NCBI GenBank assembly: GCA_046595995.1
Contig: JBKJNB010000037.1
Span: 94,137 to 158,136, forward strand
Reading direction: 5' to 3'
DNA from: JAWXBR01 sp046595995
Lineage (GTDB): Bacteria > Bacteroidota > Ignavibacteria > Kapaibacteriales > Kapaibacteriaceae
DNA: 64,000 nucleotides
Under the pieces are notes generated by a model. That model saw only the letters and a program-made list of their open reading frames with translations. It did no database searches and was not told where the DNA came from. The stretch's first letter is position 1. Each line of letters opens with the position of its first letter. A program made the position numbers and the translations under genes. Below, piece after piece: positions 16,990 through 25,694 of this stretch.

Positions 16990-18342
16990 TTATGGTACAA
17001 TGCGATAAATCATACGTGGAAATGGAATCACTTCGCGGATGTGCTCCGCACCTGTAATCCACTTCACGGTGCGTTCAACGCCGAGTCCAAATCCGCTGTG
17101 TGGTACAGAGCCATACTTGCGTAGATCGAGGTACCATTGGAATGCTTCTTGAGGAAGGCCTTCGTGTTGCAGACGCGCAAGAAGTGCGTCATGATCGTCT
17201 TCACGTTGCGACCCACCAATGATTTCTCCAGCCCCTTCAGGCGCAAGCATATCCATTGCAAGCGCAACCTTTGGGTTTTCTGGATCGCGCTTCATGTAGA
17301 AGGCTTTGACTTCGGAAGGATAGCGATGGATGATGCAGGGCTTCTTGAATTGTGTCATCAGGGCGTCTTCCTGTGGCGCGCCAAAGTCCTCGCCCCAAGG
17401 GAAGTCGATTTGTATTTCTGTGCCGTCAGCCTGCTTCTTGTTCAGCTTGACGCCGTTGTTATTGAGCCATTCTACAGCTTCGGAATATGACATGCGATGG
17501 AATGGCCGACGCACTTGCTCGAGTATGGCAACGTCGCGACCGAGAACAGCAAGCTCCTTAGCATTTGCCTTAAGGCACATCTGCACGATGTACTCCACGA
17601 GGTCTTCTGCTAGATCCATGTCGTCGTTAAGATCGAAGTACGCCATCTCTGGCTCAACCATCCAGAACTCTGTTAGGTGCCGTCGTGTCTTAGACTTCTC
17701 AGCGCGGAACGTTGGGCCGAACGTATACACACGGCCGAGTGCCATGGCACTCGCTTCGGCGTAGAGCTGTCCAGATTGCGTGAGATATGCTTTGCCAAGA
17801 TCGAAGTATTCTGTTTCGAATAATGTCGATGTGCCTTCACATGCGTTCGGTGTGAATATCGGCGAGTCTGCAAGACGAAATCCATTGCCATCAAAAAAGT
17901 CGCGAATTGCTTTCACAACGGTGGCACGTATGCGCATGATGGCATGCTGACGAGCACTACGTAACCACAGGTGCCGATTCTCCATTAGAAATTCGACACC
18001 GTGCTCCTTTGGAGAAATCGGATAATCCTTTGCGACCTGCCAGATGCGAATCTCCTTCACGTCGAGCTCAACGCCTCCCGGAGCGCGCTGCTCCTCGCGC
18101 ACGATGCCAATAATCGACACAGATGACTCCTGCGTCAACTCCTGTGCTCGTGCAAAGATCTCGTCGCCGACGTTCGGACGGAACACGACGCACTGAACTG
18201 TACCACTACCGTCACGTAGTTTGAGGAAGGCAAGCTTGCCTTTTTCAGTCTTGTCGTACACCCATCCATTCAGGACAACCTCTTGTCCGATGTGCGCGTG
18301 CAAGTCTTCGACATAAATAAAACTTTGATAGCGAGATGTCAT
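16990..18342 (-). CDS. asnS: Asparaginyl-tRNA synthetase
   Basis: 450 residues from the ATG at 18342 (a TTG at 18366 would add eight residues and is less likely). An N-terminal OB anticodon-binding domain (VVLNGWVYDKTEKGKLAFLKLRDG) is followed by a class II catalytic core: motif 2 around FRAEKSKTRRHLTEFWMVEPE, and motif 3 GFGLGVERTVKWITG near the C-terminus. GGSQREDDHDAL is a typical AsnRS segment; AspRS would carry a longer insertion. It attaches asparagine to tRNA-Asn, so the organism need not rely solely on transamidation. Divergent from the DUF971 gene; pepF follows. Confidence 0.95.
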   Translation of the reverse strand: MTSRYQSFIYVEDLHAHIGQEVVLNGWVYDKTEKGKLAFLKLRDGSGTVQCVVFRPNVGDEIFARAQELTQESSVSIIGIVREEQRAPGGVELDVKEIRIWQVAKDYPISPKEHGVEFLMENRHLWLRSARQHAIMRIRATVVKAIRDFFDGNGFRLADSPIFTPNACEGTSTLFETEYFDLGKAYLTQSGQLYAEASAMALGRVYTFGPTFRAEKSKTRRHLTEFWMVEPEMAYFDLNDDMDLAEDLVEYIVQMCLKANAKELAVLGRDVAILEQVRRPFHRMSYSEAVEWLNNNGVKLNKKQADGTEIQIDFPWGEDFGAPQEDALMTQFKKPCIIHRYPSEVKAFYMKRDPENPKVALAMDMLAPEGAGEIIGGSQREDDHDALLARLQHEGLPQEAFQWYLDLRKYGSVPHSGFGLGVERTVKWITGAEHIREVIPFPRMIYRIVP

Positions 18343-18470
18343 ATTGGAACGTCCACTTTTTAGCAAGACGGTAAATTTACGAAGTGGGCGACTTTACGAA
18401 GTAGTCGACAGGGTTCGGCGGACCTATGCTGAACCGTTTGGATTTACATGAGATAAGCGAACTTTGCCCC

Positions 18471-18821
18471 ATGCTCAAGCCCCTTACCCTAAAACGCAGA
18501 AATGTGGCGGTCCTTACGAGCGCCTGGAGCGATGGATTCGAATCGGCCATCCTCCTACGCGACTTGCGGGATGCGTGCCCTTGCGCGTTCTGCACCGGCG
18601 AAGAAATCATGGGTCAGACCGTGTTTGCGGGCATCAAGACCATGCAGCCCGGAATGAATGAGCTAGAAAGTCTAACACCAATCGGTAATTACGGTGTTCA
18701 GGCAGCCTGGAAGGACGGGCACAACACAGGCATCTATACGTGGGACATGCTCCGCTCTTTGTTCGAAGGCAAGAAACTCACCGACGAAGGGCTGGCGTCG
18801 ATCGACGAAGAGCTCAGGTAG
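18471..18821 (+). CDS. DUF971 domain protein
   Basis: 116 residues from the ATG at 18471; an ATG at 18426 gives a 131-residue version with an unconserved leader. The DUF971 core is clear: LTSAWSDGFESAILLRDLRDACPCAFCTGE, then GNYGVQAAWKDGHNTGIYTWDML. The same fold forms the N-terminal domain of gamma-butyrobetaine hydroxylase, where the cysteines bind a metal; stand-alone members are often tied to iron-sulfur metabolism, but the role is not settled. It diverges from asnS across about 130 bp that should hold both promoters. Confidence 0.8.
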   Translation: MLKPLTLKRRNVAVLTSAWSDGFESAILLRDLRDACPCAFCTGEEIMGQTVFAGIKTMQPGMNELESLTPIGNYGVQAAWKDGHNTGIYTWDMLRSLFEGKKLTDEGLASIDEELR

Positions 18822-18892
18822 AGTCGTTATAACCATGCGCAGCAATACATCAAATGTGATCAGGCCTTGACGGGGTTTCATAACAAAAAACT

Positions 18893-18917
18893 GCCACTCA
18901 TGAGGTCCATGAGTGGC
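18893..18917 (-). terminator. Rho-independent terminator of the kinase-regulator operon
   Basis: A perfect 10-bp inverted repeat, GCCACTCATG - AGGTC - CATGAGTGGC, with a 5-nt loop. Read on the minus strand it is followed after two bases by six T residues. It lies about 90 bp past the stop of the unknown gene at 19010, which ends the three-gene minus-strand operon. The plus strand lacks a T run, so activity for the DUF971 gene is less likely. Confidence 0.8.
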
Positions 18918-19009
18918 GTTGTTGAGTACTATGGTCTGGGTGCGCGTCTGCCCTACAAGACGCTCACTATCCATGTCATAGTTCGTTGCCTATTGTTGAG
19001 GTCGTTGGT

Positions 19010-19537
19010 TTATTCATATGTAAATATCTCCGGTATAACTGCGACTCCCGGACCACGAAGGATTACTTCGTGAGTGCGCAATATCTCAGCGCCAGACTTC
19101 CAAATGATCCTAATGGTTATCTCGCGATGGCCAATTTCTGCTGACAACGAAAGGGCACCTACACGTCCGCGGAGGCTACTCGCCTTTCCTAGATCAATCG
19201 GGTGCAAGATGAGTTCGGCCACACCGCCATAGTACACCATCGATCTTGGTGCGTAATGTCGGTACTCGACCGTGATAATGTCTCTAGCAGGAACGTCTGT
19301 ACCTGTGCCATTTTCGACAAGCTCGGCGTGAAGAGAAACTCGAGCATTATCGCGGAGCAGGGGCACAGACAACATTGTGACTTCAGGATACAGCACGTTC
19401 ATCCTACTGCGGATAGGGTACACTGTTACCCTGTTGGGATTGTTCAACATAACGTTCAAGGCCTTGCTCCCGTTGGTTATAACTACGGTGCGAAGCTCTC
19501 TTTTTTTGCTATGAAGTCCTTGACCAATTATGGGCAT
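19010..19537 (-). CDS. Hypothetical protein, third gene of two-component operon
   Basis: 175 residues, not recognised. It is rich in beta-strand-forming residues, basic near the N-terminus, without signal peptide, transmembrane segment or metal-binding motif. It begins MPIIGQGLHSKKRELRTV; the rest reads like one or two beta-sandwich domains. It lies 48 bp after the response regulator on the same strand and is followed by a strong terminator, so it is very likely co-transcribed with the kinase and regulator. It could be an accessory of that pathway, or an N-terminally shortened envelope protein if the true start is upstream, but no alternative start is evident in the short gap. Confidence 0.6.
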   Translation of the reverse strand: MPIIGQGLHSKKRELRTVVITNGSKALNVMLNNPNRVTVYPIRSRMNVLYPEVTMLSVPLLRDNARVSLHAELVENGTGTDVPARDIITVEYRHYAPRSMVYYGGVAELILHPIDLGKASSLRGRVGALSLSAEIGHREITIRIIWKSGAEILRTHEVILRGPGVAVIPEIFTYE

Positions 19538-19585
19538 TCAGTCGGAAATACCCAATTGTAGGCACGTAGTTCTACGTCAACGCTT

Positions 19586-20212
19586 TTATTCGTACAAATT
19601 GATCTTGTGGGCGAAGTTTACAAGGCCCGCCGTGTTGTGAACACCCAGCTTGAGCATGATGCTTTTACGGTGGCGTTCAATTGTGTGAGTGCTGCGAAAG
19701 AGTTTTTCAGCGATTTCACGAGTGGTCAATTCTTCATGTGCGATCATTTTGAGGACGACCATTTCTGTCTTCGTTAGGCCGGGATTCTCGACGGTAAATG
19801 GCTCGAACGATCCCGACGACATCATTTCTCCAGGTCCTTGCTCTACCACCGCAATAATATTATCAACTACTTTATCAATGCTTGTTGTTTTTAGCAGGAT
19901 TCGATCAACTCCTTTACGAACAGCTTTGAACGCAACCTCAGGTATTGAATGCATGGTTAGTAGTAGAACTCGCGGTCTCTCGCCATTACGCTTGAGTACT
20001 TCGCACATAGTGGCACCATCCATGCCCGACATCGATTGATCAGTAACAACAACATCAATCTCTCCCCTCTTGGATTGTATCGCAACGAGCGCTTCTTCTG
20101 CGGACCTAGCGATGCCAACAACGCGCACCGCGGGGAACAATGCAAATGCAGCCACGAGACCGTCGAGCAGAATTGCGTGATCATCGACAAGAAAAATTCT
20201 AACGGGTTTCAT
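19586..20212 (-). CDS. LuxR/NarL-type response regulator
   Basis: 208 residues. The receiver domain (1-125) has the acidic pocket Asp10-Asp11, phospho-acceptor Asp58 in VVTDQSM, the Thr/Ser switch in LLLTMHS, and Lys in ILLKTT. The C-terminal LuxR helix-turn-helix (about 148-205) includes LTKTEMVVLKMIAHEELTTREIAEKLF and STHTIERHRKSI. It is a transcription factor activated by phosphorylation, almost certainly by the kinase encoded 10 bp upstream on the same strand. It is followed by an unknown gene and a terminator. Confidence 0.94.
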   Translation of the reverse strand: MKPVRIFLVDDHAILLDGLVAAFALFPAVRVVGIARSAEEALVAIQSKRGEIDVVVTDQSMSGMDGATMCEVLKRNGERPRVLLLTMHSIPEVAFKAVRKGVDRILLKTTSIDKVVDNIIAVVEQGPGEMMSSGSFEPFTVENPGLTKTEMVVLKMIAHEELTTREIAEKLFRSTHTIERHRKSIMLKLGVHNTAGLVNFAHKINLYE

Positions 20213-20222
20213 AGGATCGTGA

Positions 20223-22061
20223 TTAGGTGAATTTCTGAAGACGCACCGAGACGAAAGCGCCTTTACCTGGTGACGAATCTATGATCAATTCTCCGCCTAA
20301 TCGTTCAATACGCAGCTTAACATCACGCAAACCCAGACCCACGCGCACCACCTCCGCTTCAAAACCCAAGCCATCGTCAGCAACACTTAAAAAAATGTCA
20401 TCGTCAGATGCAACTAACTGCAATTCTATACTTCGCGGCTTCCCGTGCTTAAGGCTGTTCTGCATAAATGTCTGCGCGGCACGATACAGGCATTTAGCGC
20501 GCGGCATGTCAAGCCATGATAAATCACCAACTACCGAGCATTCGATGTTGAGTGCTGGCTCTGCTGTCTTTACTCCCTTCGCTAGTTCCTGTATTGCAAC
20601 TCCGAGACCATGGTTTTCTAGCATAACTGCGCCGAGGCTGTGTGTAATTCTTCGCAGGTTAGTACTAATGCTATCAATCTGGGTTCTGACGAATTGCAAA
20701 TCCGCGCTTAGATGCAGGGCATCCGGGCCATGCAGAATACGATCAAGCGCCAGACCGACAACGGCAATGGATTGTCCGACTTCGTCATGAATGTCGTTAG
20801 CAATAGTGCGTGTTGTCTGGTCCGCAGCTTCTAGCATCACGTCCGTTTTCTCCTTCTCGCGCTCCGCCTCAATGGTTCGCAACGAACGTTCATAGGCTAT
20901 TCGCATGTCAACACTTTTTGTAATCGAAGACGACATTTCTTGAAGCCGATGTTCGAGCACCACTGCTAGTTCCTCGGTAAGACGCTGTTTCAAAACTGCA
21001 TTGTCTGTCATTGGTGCTAGGTCTAAGTATTCGCGCAGCAGAGTGGATCGCTCATGGTTGAATGAGTTCTCTCGCGCTACTCGCATGGCAGATTCAAACC
21101 AAAGCAATGATTCGGCGAATTCGTTTAGCGCGATGTGAATCCTTGAACGCACTGCAAAAACATCAAATGCTGCGATTGGACCACACAAGAGTAGATCGTT
21201 ATCCGAAATCGTGTCCATCAATGCGATAGCTTCTTGGGTGCGCTTGCATCGCGTCAGCAATTCCGATTTGCCAGCAGCAAGCCTTACGCGACGCTCGGGT
21301 AAATCGGCAGCAATGGCGGTCTCCATTGCTAAGTCATAACATCGAAGTGCTTCGTCGATGTTGCCAGTCTCTTTCTCAATGATTGCGAGGTTATGAAGGA
21401 TTGTTGCTCTTGCGTTGTTCTGCTGTGTAAATGGCGGAAGATGAAGTGCTTCGACATACATCGTGCGCGCAAGCTCGGCGTTCCCGACCCTATGCAGTGC
21501 AGACCCGACATTGGCCCGGAGAGTGTTCGCATGGGAGGTGGGAGCTTCGCGCTCTATGACGGGGAAGGCCTGCAACAACGTATCAACAGCGCCAGCAGCA
21601 TCACCCATTACCATGAGTGAATTACCGATCGACGATTGAGAAAGCGCAGACTCGAGACCAAATCCTAATTCATCGAACATCTGTTTCGCTCTGCTCTGAA
21701 CCCTGACAGACTCGTGCATGAGACCCTGATGGCCGTACTGGATGCCGAGCCGACTTAGACAGTGAGCTTGCGAATACGAGTCGCCTTCAGGCAACAGTCC
21801 TTGAGCTTCCGTTAACCAATGTTCTGCCTCTGGATAATGGTGCTGCATAAATGCAGCCTTGTGCTGAAGGAAAGCCCCAAAAAAACGACACCGAACATCG
21901 CTGGACTCGTATAGTGCGACCGTTGGTGACCGGGCCCGATCGAAGTCACGAGCGATTAGATGCTGGGAAACTAGTACAACATCGTGAAGCGACGTCTCGA
22001 CCAGCTCTCTCCAGTGGTCCGATTTCACTTCGCGATTAAGGTACATTAATGGATGCTGCAT
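20223..22061 (-). CDS. Soluble TPR-containing sensor histidine kinase (HisKA_3 type)
   Basis: 612 residues with no transmembrane segment. Residues about 60-350 are tetratricopeptide-like helical repeats (for example NLAIIEKETGNIDEALRCY). A coiled-coil stretch (390-412, EAEREKEKTD) leads to the dimerisation/phospho-acceptor helix with His425 in ANDIHDEVGQS. The C-terminal HATPase shows the N box (QNSLKHGKPRSI), G1 DDGLGF and G2 SSPGKGAFVSV. It phosphorylates a LuxR-type regulator, here the next gene. TPR sensors of this kind detect intracellular or protein signals. The start at 22061 overlaps by a few bases the region upstream of a divergent small ORF. Confidence 0.92.
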   Translation of the reverse strand: MQHPLMYLNREVKSDHWRELVETSLHDVVLVSQHLIARDFDRARSPTVALYESSDVRCRFFGAFLQHKAAFMQHHYPEAEHWLTEAQGLLPEGDSYSQAHCLSRLGIQYGHQGLMHESVRVQSRAKQMFDELGFGLESALSQSSIGNSLMVMGDAAGAVDTLLQAFPVIEREAPTSHANTLRANVGSALHRVGNAELARTMYVEALHLPPFTQQNNARATILHNLAIIEKETGNIDEALRCYDLAMETAIAADLPERRVRLAAGKSELLTRCKRTQEAIALMDTISDNDLLLCGPIAAFDVFAVRSRIHIALNEFAESLLWFESAMRVARENSFNHERSTLLREYLDLAPMTDNAVLKQRLTEELAVVLEHRLQEMSSSITKSVDMRIAYERSLRTIEAEREKEKTDVMLEAADQTTRTIANDIHDEVGQSIAVVGLALDRILHGPDALHLSADLQFVRTQIDSISTNLRRITHSLGAVMLENHGLGVAIQELAKGVKTAEPALNIECSVVGDLSWLDMPRAKCLYRAAQTFMQNSLKHGKPRSIELQLVASDDDIFLSVADDGLGFEAEVVRVGLGLRDVKLRIERLGGELIIDSSPGKGAFVSVRLQKFT

Positions 22062-22126
22062 TCTTAAATCGATGCCTTATTGTTGTCGTGCGTTCAATCA
22101 TACACAAACTCAAGAAAGCAAAGATC

Positions 22127-22393
22127 ATGGAAGGTATGGCGCTTCTTTATTATATAGCTCTTACCCCGTTCAATGCATTCCCCGTACAGATGATAAATGG
22201 TTATCCGGTTACCATGCCTTTAACTCAAATGCCGGCGGGTACAATTATCGTTGCCGACCCTTCGATTGTTGTTGATGGCACCATTCTACCCAATCGCATC
22301 ATTTCGTACGCAGTATCAGGCCAGGGCGGCGGACAAGTGCTTCAGGTTGCTGAGACTTCAACGCCTATTTCTGTTGGTGACGGCGATAATTAA
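22127..22393 (+). CDS. Possible small hypothetical protein
   Basis: A plausible 88-residue product starting MEGMALLYYIALTPF at 22127. An in-frame ATG at 22049 would overlap the divergent kinase gene and gives 114 residues. The N-terminus is hydrophobic (one short segment); the rest (INGYPVTMPLTQMPAGTI, ending VGDGDN) resembles a secreted or surface domain. Not recognised. It lies between the divergent kinase gene and hutU, 22 bp before hutU's start, so it could be a hutU leader gene. The coding status is uncertain. Confidence 0.4.
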   Translation: MEGMALLYYIALTPFNAFPVQMINGYPVTMPLTQMPAGTIIVADPSIVVDGTILPNRIISYAVSGQGGGQVLQVAETSTPISVGDGDN

Positions 22394-22415
22394 TCCGCTT
22401 TAAGATTTGGTCCCC

Positions 22416-24086
22416 ATGCCTTCAGCCCCTCGACCCCGCATCATACACGCTCCGCGCGGCACCGAACTGCATTGTGCGAATTGGCAGATAGAAGCCGCGT
22501 ATCGCATGATTCAGAATAATCTCGACCCAGCGAATGCCGAGAAGCCCGACGAACTCATTGTGTATGGTGGACTTGGCAAGGCAGCTCGAAACTGGGAGTC
22601 ATTCGAAACGATTCTGCGTTGCCTACGTGAGATGAAAGCTGACGAAACCCTGCTCGTGCAGAGCGGCAAACCCGTTGGCGTTGTCACAACACACGAGATG
22701 GCGCCACGAGTAATCATTGCGAACTCGAACCTCGTGCCGAAGTGGGCAACGTGGGATGAGTTCCGAAGGCTCGATGCGATGGGCTTAATGATGTACGGAC
22801 AGATGACGGCTGGCTCTTGGATCTACATAGGCACGCAAGGCATAGTGCAAGGCACCTACGAGACGTTTGCTTCGTGTGCCACACAACACTTTGGTGGCAC
22901 GCTCCATGGCAGATTCCTGCTTACTGCGGGGCTCGGTGGAATGGGCGGAGCCCAGCCCCTTGCCGCAACGATAGCTGGTGCGGCTGCGCTGTGTATTGAG
23001 ATCGACGAGGATCGCATTGACAAGCGTATTCGCGATGGGTATTGCGACCGGAAGTCTCACAGTCTAGACGAGGCACTCGCCGTGATACGCGAGTACTGCG
23101 ACCGTAAAGAACCGATTTCGATTGGTCTTGTAGGTAATGCGGCTGAGATACTTCCAGAGCTTTTGCGGAGGAACATTACCCCTGACGTCGTAACCGACCA
23201 AACTTCGGCACATGACCCATTAAACGGATACTACCCGGAAGGACTCTCAAAACGCGATGCCGACGAATTGCGAATAAATGATCCGTCGGCGTATCTCGAG
23301 CGTACGTATGTGAGCATCGGGAATCATGTCAGAGCAATGCTCGAATTCATGAAACGCGGTGCAGTGGTCTTTGATTATGGCAACAATATTCGAGGAATTG
23401 CGAAGGAAAACGCAGGCGTTTCCAATGCTTTTGACTTCCCCGGCTTTGTGCCAGCCTTCATTCGGCCCCTGTTTTGCGATGGTAAGGGTCCGTTTCGATG
23501 GGTGGCCCTTTCCGGAGATCCCGAGGACATTCGTGTAACAGATGAGGCCATTATTGAGTTATTCCCCGAGAACGCGCATTTGCGCATGTGGATTCGGGAA
23601 GCACAGGCTCACATTGGTTTTCAAGGGTTGCCGGCTCGAATCTGCTGGCTAGGCTACGGTGAGAGAGCGAAGGCGGGAAAACTGTTCAATGATTTGGTGG
23701 CATCGGGAAGGGTTAAAGCACCTATTGTTATCGGGCGCGATCACCTGGATTGTGGAAGCGTCGCTTCCCCGTACCGTGAAACCGAATCGATGCTCGATGG
23801 TTCTGATGCTGTCGCCGACTGGGTCTACTTGAATTTTGCACTGAACACCATAGGCGGTGCCACGTGGGTATCCTTTCATCATGGAGGGGGCGTGGGAATG
23901 GGGCTTTCGCTCCATGCTGGTATGGTGATTGTAGCCGACGGGACGAAGCTGGCGGAGGAAAAGTTGGCACGAGTGTTGACGTATGATCCTCTCATGGGTA
24001 TCTTACGTCACGCTGATGCCGGGTATCAAGAAGCTATTCACAACACGCGAAAGTTTGGCATAGAAATACCAATACCTTCTGTATAG
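22416..24086 (+). CDS. hutU: Urocanate hydratase
   Basis: 556 residues from the ATG at 22416; a TTG three codons upstream is unnecessary. Recognisable urocanase segments are the N-terminal MIQNNLDPANAEKP and YGGLGKAARNW, GTQGIVQGTYETF, the NAD+-binding LTAGLGGMGGAQPLA, DQTSAHDPLNGYYP, and the active-site motif FQGLPARICWLGYGER, whose Cys matches the reactive Cys410 of Pseudomonas urocanase. The C-terminal HHGGGVGMGLSLHAG is also conserved. It converts urocanate to imidazolone propionate using tightly bound NAD+. The next-but-one hut enzyme, HutG, is 13 kb away on the opposite strand; HutH and HutI are not in the window. Confidence 0.96.
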   Translation: MPSAPRPRIIHAPRGTELHCANWQIEAAYRMIQNNLDPANAEKPDELIVYGGLGKAARNWESFETILRCLREMKADETLLVQSGKPVGVVTTHEMAPRVIIANSNLVPKWATWDEFRRLDAMGLMMYGQMTAGSWIYIGTQGIVQGTYETFASCATQHFGGTLHGRFLLTAGLGGMGGAQPLAATIAGAAALCIEIDEDRIDKRIRDGYCDRKSHSLDEALAVIREYCDRKEPISIGLVGNAAEILPELLRRNITPDVVTDQTSAHDPLNGYYPEGLSKRDADELRINDPSAYLERTYVSIGNHVRAMLEFMKRGAVVFDYGNNIRGIAKENAGVSNAFDFPGFVPAFIRPLFCDGKGPFRWVALSGDPEDIRVTDEAIIELFPENAHLRMWIREAQAHIGFQGLPARICWLGYGERAKAGKLFNDLVASGRVKAPIVIGRDHLDCGSVASPYRETESMLDGSDAVADWVYLNFALNTIGGATWVSFHHGGGVGMGLSLHAGMVIVADGTKLAEEKLARVLTYDPLMGILRHADAGYQEAIHNTRKFGIEIPIPSV

Positions 24087-24145
24087 TCTGATTCTTCACA
24101 TTCTTCGGACATAATGGCATAACTGCTACTTCGTTTTTCTAAAAT

Positions 24146-24164
24146 CACTGACATTTCGTCAGTG
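24146..24164. repeat. Small hairpin in the leader of the sigma-factor gene
   Basis: The inverted repeat CACTGAC - ATTTC - GTCAGTG has seven paired bases and a 5-nt loop and lies 28 bp upstream of the sigma-factor start. There is no T run after it on the plus strand. It could be a hutU 3' structure, an operator or a leader hairpin; the sequence does not decide. Confidence 0.45.
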
Positions 24165-24191
24165 GACTGACAACACGTAGCAGGAGATGGC

Positions 24192-24845
24192 ATGAGAACT
24201 CACGAGTTCCGGCGCAAAACGGGCATTCCGCAAACGCCGACGTGGAGAAGCAGACAACCTTATTCACCCTCAGAAGGTAGGGATTCTATGGATCTCGCGT
24301 TGCAAATCGAGCAACTCTTCCGCAACGATCGGAAGAAATATCTCGGGTTTATTCGTCAGCGTGTACGCAACCAAGAGGAAGCGGAAGACATTCTCCAGGA
24401 TGTGTTCGCTAACGTACTTGCCGCCTCAAAAGACGTTCACAAGCCTATCGACAACCTCGCGTCGTGGGTATTCACATCTGTACGCAATCGGATTATTGAC
24501 TCGTATCGCAAGAAGCGTACGGACAGTTTTGCCGATCTCGGTACGGCGGAGCAGAAGGAAGAGGGAATGGACCATGTGGAACGTTTCCTTGGCGACTTCT
24601 CCTACAACCCCGAAGAAGACCTAGTCCGGAAGACCATCTGGGAATCTGTGATCCAGGGCCTCGACGAACTACCCGTTGAACAAAAGTGGGTGTTCATCAA
24701 AAATGAATTCGAAGGTGTATCGTTTAGGGAGATGTCCGAAGAGACAGGCGTGAACATTAACACGCTTCTCGCTCGGAAACGGTATGCAGTTCTGTACCTT
24801 CGTAAGAAGCTACAGGAGCTGTACGACTCCATCAACCTAAACTAA
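24192..24845 (+). CDS. ECF-type RNA polymerase sigma factor
   Basis: 217 residues from the ATG at 24192, which has an excellent AGGAG five bases upstream. A second start at 24288 (185 residues, MDLALQIEQLF) gives the usual ECF N-terminus and also has AGGG before it. The 32-residue leader is basic and unconserved, so either could be used. Region 2 is seen in QEEAEDILQDVFANVL and LASWVFTSVRNRIIDSYRKKR. Region 4 is in LDELPVEQKWVFIKNEFEGVSFREMSEETGVNINTLLARKRYAV. It directs core polymerase to a specific regulon. It is followed after 16 bp by a small membrane protein gene, the likely partner, then mscL. Confidence 0.9.
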   Translation: MRTHEFRRKTGIPQTPTWRSRQPYSPSEGRDSMDLALQIEQLFRNDRKKYLGFIRQRVRNQEEAEDILQDVFANVLAASKDVHKPIDNLASWVFTSVRNRIIDSYRKKRTDSFADLGTAEQKEEGMDHVERFLGDFSYNPEEDLVRKTIWESVIQGLDELPVEQKWVFIKNEFEGVSFREMSEETGVNINTLLARKRYAVLYLRKKLQELYDSINLN

Positions 24846-24861
24846 AAGCCCCAAGTCGACT

Positions 24862-25260
24862 ATGTCGACATTGCAAACTCCAACAGCCCGCACGATCATC
24901 TATGTCTGCTGCATCGGCGGGCTGTTAGTCTTACATAGCATCCTGGTGTTGTTCATCTGGAACACCGCCTTAGCAAGCTTCAACAACGCCCGTACCCTGT
25001 CCTTCCTAGAAGGTGCAGGGTTAACGGCGTTTGCGTATGTAATCGTAGTGGCCGTACGATACGGTAGGAAGAACACAGGTCAAAGCGTTTGGCCTTCTGC
25101 CCAATGGAAGACGCAGCGTCACAACCGTACTCCTGAACCGGAACCACAACCACAGGCAACCAGCTCGCAACCATGTCAGGGTATGAGTGTCGAAGATCGT
25201 GAGCGACTTAAACGCGAGTTAGTTGCCAACTGCGGTTGCGTGGAGAAACAAACTCCGTGA
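24862..25260 (+). CDS. Small two-helix membrane protein linked to the sigma factor
   Basis: 132 residues. Two transmembrane segments (about 11-36 and 49-67) are followed by a Pro/Gln-rich linker (TPEPEPQPQATS) and a C-terminal helix MSVEDRERLKRELVANCGC. This layout recalls a group of small membrane proteins encoded right after ECF sigma factors in other phyla, which also have two helices and a tail of the form MTPEER..K plus a terminal Cys-Gly. I base that on memory of the pattern, not on a search. A role as membrane tether or anti-sigma-like regulator is an inference. It is 16 bp after the sigma gene and 16 bp before mscL. Confidence 0.65.
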   Translation: MSTLQTPTARTIIYVCCIGGLLVLHSILVLFIWNTALASFNNARTLSFLEGAGLTAFAYVIVVAVRYGRKNTGQSVWPSAQWKTQRHNRTPEPEPQPQATSSQPCQGMSVEDRERLKRELVANCGCVEKQTP

Positions 25261-25276
25261 AGAAGAAAGGAACCCC

Positions 25277-25678
25277 ATGAGCATGCTTCGCGACTTTAAA
25301 GCTTTCATATCAAACGGCAATGTAGTCGACCTAGCCATTGGCGTAATCTTGGGTGCTGCCTTTGGCGCAATCGTCACTTCGCTTGTTAGTGATATCCTCA
25401 CCCCACCGATTGGCTACTTCCTGGGCGGTGTGAAGTTTGATGAGCTTGTCACAGTACTCAAAGAGGCCGACGCGAACGGCAAGGGCGCAGTGACGATTAA
25501 CTGGGGAAGATTTGTTCAGACTATTGTAAACTTTGTTGTTGTCGCCTTCTGTGTCTTTTTCTTCGTGCGTTTTCTCTTTTCACTCAAACGCGCGCAGCCC
25601 CCTGGCCCTCCGGCGCCCCCTAGCAAGCAAGAAGAACTCTTAACCGAAATCCGCGACCTGCTTAAACAAAAAGCATGA
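25277..25678 (+). CDS. mscL: Large-conductance mechanosensitive channel
   Basis: 133 residues from the ATG at 25277, preceded by AAGGAA; upstream in-frame starts fall inside the previous gene. The N-terminal amphipathic helix and TM1 (MLRDFKAFISNGNVVDLAIGVILGAAFGAIV) are diagnostic of MscL, TM2 is FVQTIVNFVVVAFCVFFFVRF, and the C-terminal helical bundle is KQEELLTEIRDLLKQ. The channel opens under membrane tension to release solutes on osmotic downshock. A Pro-rich linker (PPGPPAPP) precedes the C-terminal bundle. It follows the sigma factor and its membrane partner closely, so expression may respond to envelope or osmotic stress. Confidence 0.95.
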   Translation: MSMLRDFKAFISNGNVVDLAIGVILGAAFGAIVTSLVSDILTPPIGYFLGGVKFDELVTVLKEADANGKGAVTINWGRFVQTIVNFVVVAFCVFFFVRFLFSLKRAQPPGPPAPPSKQEELLTEIRDLLKQKA

Positions 25679-25694
25679 CGCGCTAGCTGTAACG

